A stretch of DNA of 64,000 nt from Dryococelus australis. Lineage: Eukaryota; Arthropoda; Insecta; Phasmatodea; Phasmatidae. The stretch's first letter is position 1. Each line of letters starts with the position of its first letter. The DNA lies in assembly GCA_029891345.1 (NCBI GenBank), contig CM056994.1, positions 136,034,457 to 136,098,456 of the forward strand, in the 5' to 3' direction. The notes below the pieces were generated by a model. The model did not search any database and was not told the DNA's origin. It was given only the letters and a program-made list of their open reading frames with translations. The position numbers and the translations under genes were made by a program. Shown piece after piece: positions 56,840-64,000 of the stretch.

Positions 56840-57500
56840 TAAGACATAGCAGAAGCAACAGGACATGATGTAACACTACAGAAGTTAATAAAACTAATAC
56901 AAATAGGATTGCCATCAGAAAAAAGTGACATTTCCCTTGCCATATGGCACTTTACCCACTGCAAGGATGAGCTGAGCTACCATAAAGGAGTAATATACAG
57001 AGCAATGTGAGCAGTCATACCAGCAGAGAAACACAGGGACATGTTACGCAAATTACACACTAGCCATGTAGGAATAGAAGCAACATTAAGACGGGCACGA
57101 GAAACGGTATACTGGCCCCATCTGAAGCAAGATATCGAACACCACAAAGAGACCTGCATGGCATGCCTGACCTATCAACCAAGCCAACAGCCACTCCCTC
57201 TCCATGAACACAATAATACTCCAACAAGACCATGGCAGAAAGTCGGGATGGATTTGTTTGAGCTTGAGGGATGACAGTACTTGATTGTGGTGGACTACTA
57301 CTCTGATTTCAGTGAGTTGGATGAAGCCACGGATCATCGAGCACTCAAAATTATTGAGAAACTCAAAACACAGTTCGGTCAATATGGCATTCCAGAAGTT
57401 GCAGTAACAGACAATGGACTACCATTTGCGAGCAAGGAGTTTGCAAATTTTGCAACAACTTGGCAATTCAAACACATCACATCAGCTCCATTTCAAAAAT
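56840..57500 (+). pseudogene. Gypsy C integrase, truncated
   Basis: Starts in the segment before integrase (HKGVIYRAM near 56979), then the zinc-binding HTSHVGIEATLRRARETVYW and CMACLTYQPS, VGMDLFELEG (first aspartate) near 57245, a stop at 57272, and VVDYYSDFSEL and VTDNGLPFASKEF (second aspartate) near 57408. It breaks off after ITSAPFQ at 57497, before the glutamate. No 3' LTR. Confidence 0.85.
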
Positions 57501-57713
57501 AATGTTTTGTGAGGTATAACTTATGAATGGCAGGCATGTCCACCCAGCCTAGAGTTATATGTTTTACTGTTACCATATTTTGAAAATGTGAGAGATTAAA
57601 TGGCAAATTTAATTGTGATATCAAGTGTTCATTTTAATTGCAAGATGGAATGGCAATTTAAATTAAACATGTATAGGTTAGCCAAGAGAAATAATTCAAA
57701 GCGGAAATATTTT

Positions 57714-57867
57714 CATGGCTTTTGGATTGTCGGGTAGCCATAAAAATAAGGTATTGTCAAATTAGAAATATATCATATGTTTCCACGTTGTAATAAAGGT
57801 GTTTATTTAGCATGGCCTTTGGATGGCCTGGTAGCCAGAACTTAAATATTGTCAAATCAAAAATATT
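57714..57867 (+). repeat. Two-unit repeat, 97-base period
   Basis: CATGGCTTTTGGATTGTCGG at 57714 and CATGGCCTTTGGATGGCC at 57811 each continue GGTAGCCA, ATTGTCAAAT and AAATAT. They lie between Gypsy C and the Copia element. Confidence 0.6.
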
Positions 57868-57917
57868 GAACTTAAAAAATGATTTTGCGTAATTTTAACC
57901 AGAACTTTTATACCAAT

Positions 57918-58136
57918 TTTTGTTTTTGTCCTTTTGGTAGTTACAGTGGAAGTGTTTTGAGTTGGAAACTATGTTCCACAGGAAGTGTGTGTTTGGGTTG
58001 GAGATTATGTGACCCCCTGTAAAAGGTTGTGTTGTTTTGTCTTTGTTGGTATGTAATCAGTTATGAATTACATTGAGTGTTGATGGAAGACCTTTGGCTT
58101 AACACTAACCTGTTACATTTACCAACTCGTCCAACA
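57918..58136 (+). repeat. 5' LTR of the Copia element (left end missing)
   Basis: Aligns with the 3' LTR from GTTTTTGTCCT to CCAACA, with few differences, but the first 60 or so bases (including the TGTTGGA start) are not present at its left. Confidence 0.78.
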
Positions 58137-58150
58137 GGTTATAGGCCCAG
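58137..58150 (+). other. Copia primer-binding site (initiator tRNA half type)
   Basis: GGTTATAGGCCCAG directly follows the LTR end CCAACA. The anticodon arm of eukaryotic initiator tRNA-Met contains CTGGGCCCATAACC; the reverse complement is GGTTATGGGCCCAG, so 13 of 14 positions match. Drosophila copia primes from this internal tRNA fragment, so this element very likely used the same half-tRNA. Confidence 0.8.
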
Positions 58151-58238
58151 TATATAGCAGGTAGTGGAAACAATATATTTAGGAGGGTTATGAAGAGAAG
58201 CTAGGTTATAGCCCACTGTCTAGTTTACCACAGCCATC

Positions 58239-59040
58239 ATGATGGAAGAAGAAAGATTCAAGACAGCATTGTTTGATGGAAGGAATTATGATGACTGGAA
58301 ATTCAGGATGGAGGTGTTTCTTGATGAGAAGGAAGTGCTGGAACATTTAGAAAAGCCATTGGATGAATGGCAGGTGCCATATCTTCAAGCAAAGGGTGAT
58401 AAACAAGAAGTCAAAGATTCAAAGGCACAGGCATTACTGGAAATCAAACGTGCAGACAGAAAACACAAGAACTTCATCGTACAGCAGATTCAAGACAACC
58501 AGCTGGAGCATATAAAGGGTAATATGACTGCATATGAAGTATGGTCTGGTCTCCAAAGGAGGTTTGAAAAGAAAGGAGCAGCAAGTAGAATGGTGCTGAA
58601 TAAAAATTTGCATGCTATTAAATACAGACCTAGTGCTGGTTCGAGAATGTAAGACCACGGGAGAACTAGGCCTACACGATGAAGAAGGAGTTATCATAAA
58701 GTTTTTACTTACAATGCTTGAAGAATTAGGAGTAGTATCTGGGCTTCAGACACTGGATGCCGATAAACTGTCACTGGAGTTTGTCAGGCAAAGAATTGAA
58801 GAAGAGGAGACTTCTCTGAAAGAAAGGAAAGGAAGCAAAAGTTGCAAGGTTTTTCAAACCATCGCCTTTTCTGGAGCAAGATAGCCGATAGGAACTGGCG
58901 CTAAGCCAGGTAGCAGCAGGGAATCCAGCGAGACCATTCAGAAGAAAAAGTTTCCATATAAATGCCACAACTGTGGGCTTGCAGGCCACAAGAGACATGA
59001 ATGTTGGAAACCTGGAGGAGGGAAGTTCGGAAGAGAATGA
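58239..59040 (+). pseudogene. Copia Gag, frameshifted
   Basis: Start ATG at 58239. The N-terminal part has FDGRNYDDWKFRMEVFL and NMTAYEVWSGLQRRFEKKG, typical Copia Gag. The first frame ends at 58650 and the rest follows in another frame (58612 onward, TGELGLHDEEGVIIKFLLTML). The zinc knuckle CHNCGLAGHKRHEC (C-x2-C-x4-H-x4-C) lies near 58960 in a third segment. Gag forms RNA-containing particles. Confidence 0.85.
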
Positions 59041-59169
59041 CAAGTAGGAAGAGGATCATCAGGAAGTGGAAATCCACCAAAGAATGTTCACCTTGCCCAC
59101 GATGAGAAGAATGATGTACCTATGTACAGCTTCCTGATGTCAGTAAACAAGTGCTGTGCAGTAGAAGAT

Positions 59170-60300
59170 AATCGTGCTGATAGTATTTGGGTTCTAGATT
59201 CAGGGAAACCAATCATCTTGTAATGGCAGATACCCCAGTGATAAATCGAAAAAAATTAGATAATCCAGTGTCAATAGTTGTTGCAAAATCAAAAGTTTTT
59301 CTAGTGGCTAAAGATATAGGTGATGTGTTAGCACAAACACACGTTAATGGAGAAACCAGGAAATTTCACATAAAGAATGTGTTGGTAGAAAATTTGAAAT
59401 ACAACTTAATATCAGTAACTAGGCTAGAAAGTAAGGGTTTTACATTGGTGTTTGACAAAGGTAGGTGTATTATTTCTAAGGATCACTGTATTGTAGGAGA
59501 AGGAAACACGGAAGGAAATTTGTACAAGTTGCCTATTGTAGTAGAAAATACAAACAGTGTAACTGATGCTTATTCAGTTGTGATTAATACTAAGCTATGG
59601 CATACTAGATTGGGTCATATTGGTAATCAGAATTTGCACAAGCTATCAAAGATTGTAACTGATATTGGGAAAGTTGAACAAGGGGATACTGATCTGTGTG
59701 GGGTTTGTATCGAAGGTAAACAAACAGCAGGGCCCCATAATCACTCTAGGGTTAGGGCAACAAGGCCATTAGAGAGAATTCATAGTGATTTGTGTGGTCC
59801 GATTACACCTTCCACATATGATGGAAAAAGATATTTGTTGACTCTGACAGATGATTATACTCACTTCACAGTAGCATTTGGCCTAAAGTCAAAGGATGAG
59901 GTGTTGCATTACATAAAGTTGTATGAAGCCATGGTTTCAGCTAGATTTTCGCAGATGATTTGTAACTTCAGATGTCATAATAGAGGAGAGTTTGTTAATC
60001 AGAGCGTAAGAGAGATTTCTTTGCAGAAAAGGGTATACAGTATGAACTAACTATTCCAAGGGTTCCAGAGCATAATGGAGTAGTCGAGCACATGAATCAA
60101 TCTATTTTGGACAGAGCGCGGTGTATGTTACTTGGTTCCATCCTAGGTAAAACTTTTTGGCTTGAAGCAGCGTTAACAGTTGTATATTTGATAAACCGAA
60201 GTCCCACTTCGGCTCTACCAGAAGGGAAATTGCCAACTGAATTATGGTATTGTAGGAAGCCTGACCTTACAAAGCTTAGGGTGTTTAGCGTATGCAGACA
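59170..60300 (+). pseudogene. Copia protease and integrase
   Basis: The protease motif WVLDSG is intact near 59190, but a frameshift lies immediately after it, before TNHLVM. The frame 59187-60050 covers the rest of protease, the LWHTRLGHIGNQNLHKL zinc-binding region with CGVC, and integrase with IHSDLCGPITP (first aspartate). The second catalytic position reads RCHNRGEF, so the usual aspartate is histidine. A frameshift near 60045 precedes the VEHMNQSILDRARCMLLG segment, and the A-x-Y-L-I-N-R-S-P motif near 60183 closes the core. Not functional. Confidence 0.87.
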
Positions 60301-60559
60301 AAGTTAAATGTGAGAGGAGTAGTAAACTTGACTCCTATAGTTGAAAATGTTTCATGTTGGGTTATTGTGACAATGGGTACGGATTGTGGTGCATAGATCT
60401 GAAAAGAGAGATTGTTGCTAGTAGTGTTAAGTTTGATGAAACTAAAACTAAATTTGAAGAAAGGTACTGGAATCATGAATGACAGGAGACATCACAGGCA
60501 AAATCACCCGAAGAAAGTCAGGAGGACACAGATTCAGGAGGGGAACAGGAAAGTTTCAC

Positions 60560-61560
60560 AGGTTTTGAGGAGTTACCTGTAGATGAGGAATACAAGGGAT
60601 GTAGAGTTAAAAAGGCTCCTGAAAATCTCAAAGATTATGTAGTAAGTGGGTTGAAGAAGGGCTCTAGAGGTAAGGTAGCTAAAGAAGGGGATAGCTTAAC
60701 TGTAGTATTGATGGGTAAGGATGTAGACTTATTAAACACTGAGCAGCCAGAAAATCTGAAAGTTTTTGTTAATATGTCTTCAGTGAATGATGAAAATCTT
60801 GCAATGAGTGCCCCTGGCTACTGTGAAGGGGTACCAATGAATGTTGAAGAGCTGAAAGACAGAATTGACAAAAATAACTGGTTTATAGCTATTGATGAGG
60901 AAGTGAATTTCCTAGTAGAAAGTGAGACATGAGAGGAGGCCATATTACCGGAGGGAAAGAAAGCTATTAAAAGTGATGGGTATTTACTCTTAAACATAAT
61001 AAAGATGGAAATTAAAGGGTTACAAAGCCAGATTAGTTATTAAGGGTTGTGCACAAATCAAGGGTTATAATTACGGTGATACTTACGCACCTATTGCTAC
61101 ACTGACTACTACACAAATTTTTCTGTGTCTGGCCAACTGTAAGTCACTGTATGTTCATCACTTAAATGTTAAGAATGTTTTTTTTTGCATGGGGTCTTAA
61201 AGGATGAAATTTTTATGCTGCCTCCTGAAGGGGTCCAAGTGAAAGAAGGTAGAGTTCTTAAACTAAAGAGAACATAGTATGGCTTAAAACAAGCCCCGAG
61301 AGAATAGAATTCGAGGTTTGATGTGTTTGTGAAGTCACTTGGCTTCAGTCAGTGTTATGAAGATAGATGTCTGTATACGTGTAGAAATGATGACCGTATT
61401 GTTTACTTGCTACTTTATGTTTATGACTTTTTGACTGCCTGTAATTCATTACCTAAACTAAATGAGTTGAAGGGAAAGTTTATGTCTGAGTTTAAAATGT
61501 GAGAGCTGAAGGATGTGCAGTATTTTCTTGGCATAAAGGTAGAACAAATAGGTCAAACAA
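60560..61560 (+). pseudogene. Copia reverse transcriptase, broken
   Basis: 60651-60932 is the acidic linker and the start of RT (NWFIAIDEEVNFL). After stops and deletions, blocks continue: APIATLTTTQIFLCLANC near 61090, MLPPEGVQVKEGRVLKLKR near 61215 and FVKSLGFSQ. The catalytic box reads LLYVYDFL near 61413, that is Y-V-Y-D instead of Y-V-D-D. YFLGIKVEQ near 61523 opens the connection region. Confidence 0.83.
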
Positions 61561-62372
61561 TGTACTTGAGCCAAAATTGTTATCTTAAGAAGAAGTTGTC
61601 AAAATTTAAAATGGAAAATTGCAAACCTGTACAAACACCCCTGGAACTGCAGCCAAATTATGATGTTACTAAGGAGTGCATTGCTAATGCAAAACCTTAC
61701 AGAGAATTAGTTGGGAGCCTCATGTACGCATGCCTGACCACCAGACCTGATATTTGTACGGCTGTGAACTTTTATAGTCAGTTCCAAACTGATGCCACTG
61801 AAAGGCAATGGGTAGGTCTGAAAAGAGTACTGAGATACCTTCAAGGAACATTAGACTTAGGATTTCGGTTTAAAGGAATCAGTGACGTTTCTTTACTGGG
61901 GTACGCTGATACAGATTTTGCAAATCGACCAGACAAAAAATCTGTAACAGGGTACCTCTTTGAAATGTATGGTGATGCTGTTTGCTGGGCAACTAAGAAG
62001 CAACAGACAGTTGCTTTGTCCACTACAGAGTCAGAGTTTGTGGCTCGACCTTCAGCAATCGTATAACTACTTTGGCTTATGCAATTGTTTACAGATTTAG
62101 GTATTGAACTTTGTAAGCCAATAACTGTATTTGAGGACAATCAATCCTGCATTTGTGCTGTGGGTAGTTGGAAACAAAAACGTTTGAAGTATATAGACAT
62201 AAAGTATAAGTTTATAAACGATCTATGTCAAAACAATGTAATTACTATTAGATATATTCCATCAGTTGAGCAGAAGGCAGATATGCTGACTAAGGGTTTG
62301 TCAAGTGATCTTTTTGTGGGACATAGGAAACATCTTGGGATGATTGAAGTACCTAGCCATACATTGGCCTGA
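61515..62372 (+). pseudogene. Copia RT C-terminus and RNase H, nearly intact
   Basis: The frame 61515-62066 has YRELVGSLMYACLTTRPDI, LGYADTDFANRPDKKSVTGY (first aspartate) and ALSTTESEF (glutamate). A stop near 62064 is followed by the last part from about 62079 with FEDNQSC (aspartate), YIDIKYKFIND and KADMLTKGLS. RNase H would remove template RNA. The active-site residues visible here are kept; one stop interrupts it. Confidence 0.85.
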
Positions 62373-62395
62373 TATGAGGATAAATTGAGGAGTGT

Positions 62396-62675
62396 TGTTG
62401 GAAGATGCAATTTATCATTATGTATGTTTCTGTATTGTAAATAGTTTTATTTTTGTTTTTGTCCTGTTGGTAGCTACAGTGGAAATGTTTTGAGTTGGAG
62501 ACTATGTTCCACAGGAAGTATGTGTTTGGGTTGGAGAATATGTGACCCTCCTGTAAAAGGTTGTGTTGTTTTGTCTTTGTTGGTATGTAATCAGTTATGA
62601 ATTACATTGAGTATTGATGGAAGACCTTTGGCTTAATTTAACACTAACGTGTTACATTTACCAACTTGTCCAACA
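62396..62675 (+). repeat. 3' LTR of the Copia element
   Basis: Begins TGTTGGA and ends TCCAACA, perfect 7-base inverted ends, 280 bases. Purine-rich GAGGAG precedes it. It matches the 5' LTR over about 215 bases. Confidence 0.85.
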
Positions 62676-64000
62676 ATATTTATATACACATACCAAATAT
62701 TGTATTTACTATTTAAAGATATTTATTTGCTTATGGTGTTTTTCCCCAAATCATGTGCTGTTTGAAAGAAATAAAAAACGAAAAAAATAAAAGACAAGTT
62801 TTCCAGATACGTCATGTGTTCTTATGTTTTAAACTTTTCACAAAATACTACTCCTGCCTTGCTCAACGAATTTTACTTGCTGGCATTTTGTGCCATTTGT
62901 TTTGGTGTTCAGATTTTTCTGGGATTGGGGTAATTTCCAGCCTTGCTACGTCCTTGTGTCAAGGGCTTTGCAAGGGTCTGAAGTTCTTATGTATGCCATC
63001 TGTTACAAGCAGAGTATAACACTCCTTTTCAAATTTGCAAATGGGTTTTATTTGTTGCACATTCAAATGAAATTATGTCCGCAATGAAGCTTGATCGTGT
63101 TCTAGACATCTTTGCTAGGGAGCACAAGATAAAACGTTGTTTAAACATCCTCTGATTCACAAAACATAATCATAAGTATTCATGTTTTACTTTCAAAATG
63201 TGTAGGTAGTGTGAACTGCACGGAGTATAGCCTTTACTTAAGTGCTATTTTTATATTTCCATTACAAACATTCGTTTACTTAAGGATAAATCAAGGAAAA
63301 TGTCTGTGTGGCGGTAAGAAAAGAATACATTTGATGAAAATAATATTAATTATTCAATATCACAACAAGTGCTATTTTATGACTTATTTCATGTCATTGT
63401 ACACACCACACCTGACATACTCTTTTTTGATGGCATCCTTTTCCATAGGCCTACATGTACTAGGGTATTACTATAATAATGGAGAGTATGATACAATTAT
63501 ACTGAATAAACATATATTTATCTGAAATACTCAAAAACACCATTGAATTGTATTAAATCGTAAACTTTTTTTTATCTTACAACCTTCATTTTGTAACTCT
63601 GTGGTCCCTCCAGGAAATAATGCTGGATCTGCTCTGGGTACCACATTGTTAAACACATACAGCCAGATTTCTGAGTACACAAATATTGTGAATTAAGTTC
63701 CAAGTGACACAAATGTGGTGTTACATGTATTTAGCCCACAAATGCTACAACCATTGGTTGTGAGTTGTGTGGTTCTGATGTTTGTGTGTAGGTACCCAAG
63801 GTGTGTGAGAATTTTGGTGCATATTATAATACTAATGGTCATGGGCTAAGAATCCCACTGTAAATCATGGAAAAATTTTGGGATATGTAAATGAGGGAGC
63901 CTGTGCTGTTTTGAGCATAGTGAAATTAGTGTGCCCAGCGGAACTACGGAATGACTCTTACAGTACTGTCTATTCCGAGCTTGGAAATCACTTACAAAAG
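62676..64000. other. Spacer, no gene recognised
   Basis: AT-rich sequence. Short frames on the plus strand (for example 62753-63019 and 63211-63525) have no recognisable domain or convincing signals. Confidence 0.45.

Larger units (their letters stand above)
53417..57500 (+). mobile_element. Ty3/Gypsy element C, split by a non-LTR retroposon
   Basis: 5' LTR, primer-binding site, gag, zinc knuckles and protease, then an inserted LINE-type retroposon, then integrase. RT and RNase H are missing between the pieces, and the 3' LTR is missing. The organisation and sequence of gag and integrase resemble the K02A2.6/mag-like branch of Gypsy. Confidence 0.85.
57918..62675 (+). mobile_element. Ty1/Copia element with both LTRs (5' LTR truncated)
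   Basis: LTR, tRNA-half-type primer site, gag, protease, integrase, RT and RNase H in Copia order, then a 3' LTR. The coding region is continuous but carries several stops and frameshifts. The LTRs share long identical stretches such as GTTGTGTTGTTTTGTCTTTG and ATGGAAGACCTTTGGCTTAA. Plus orientation. Confidence 0.9.

Noticed and set aside
56489..56868. Minus- and plus-strand frames with repeated Tyr-Val-Cys-Met or His-Thr-Tyr-Ile
   Set aside because: Translation of the (TATG)n tail of the LINE.
1..64000. CRISPR arrays, tRNA or rRNA genes, bacterial-type operons
   Set aside because: No regularly spaced identical repeats with unique spacers, no tRNA cloverleaf with intact A and B boxes, and no conserved rRNA cores were recognised by reading.

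Overview
The window is a piece of a large, repeat-rich animal nuclear genome, most likely an arthropod and probably an insect with long introns. The evidence is a multi-exon gene with GT-AG introns tens of kb apart, AT-rich spacer, and a dense mix of Ty3/Gypsy and Ty1/Copia LTR elements, a non-LTR retroposon, Tigger/pogo, Tc1/mariner and hAT DNA elements, solo LTRs and microsatellites. No rRNA, tRNA, CRISPR array or bacterial-type operon was found. The species cannot be fixed from sequence alone.

Host gene (minus strand): six spliced segments at 52021-51905, 14924-14788, 11228-11077, 10928-10802, 10602-10264 and 888-586 have good acceptor and donor sites, compatible phases (mostly phase 1) and extracellular-looking protein with cysteines, N-glycosylation sequons and the G-x-W-x-C signature of Ig-like domains. 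I read them as part of one long gene for a multi-Ig-domain secreted or surface protein. It would run past the left edge and probably started to the right. One phase-0-to-1 exon must be missing between 14788 and 11228. Membership of the 52-kb exon in the same gene is inference.

Mobile DNA, left to right: an internally deleted Gypsy element (1809 to about 5000); Tc1 and Tigger debris (5397-10100); a reverse-strand solo LTR (13316-13635); Gypsy element A with a long 5' LTR (21839-27260); a compound microsatellite split by a Tigger relative (27361-29036); a solo LTR (29397-29738); blocks of short promoter-like repeats (30250-30830); an unidentified coding repeat in two copies (31885 and 35385) around an LTR-like segment (about 33575-34900); Gypsy element B (39247-44781); a hAT element with a perfect 8-bp target duplication carrying a nested Tigger (45603-48356); a solo LTR of family A (49741-51159); Gypsy element C split by a non-LTR retroposon (53417-57500); and a Copia element (57918-62675). 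The rest is AT-rich spacer without recognisable genes.

How it fits together: all six reverse-transcriptase-bearing elements lie on the plus strand, antisense to the Ig gene whose introns hold at least three of them. All are broken by stops, frameshifts, deletions or lost catalytic residues. Points that stand out: a shared D-x-A-A protease motif in Gypsy A and B, a PHD-like zinc finger in the Gypsy A Gag, a Copia primer-binding site matching the anticodon region of initiator tRNA, RFX-type X-box palindromes in two Tigger-related elements, and three identical-stem hairpins in an LTR-like leader.
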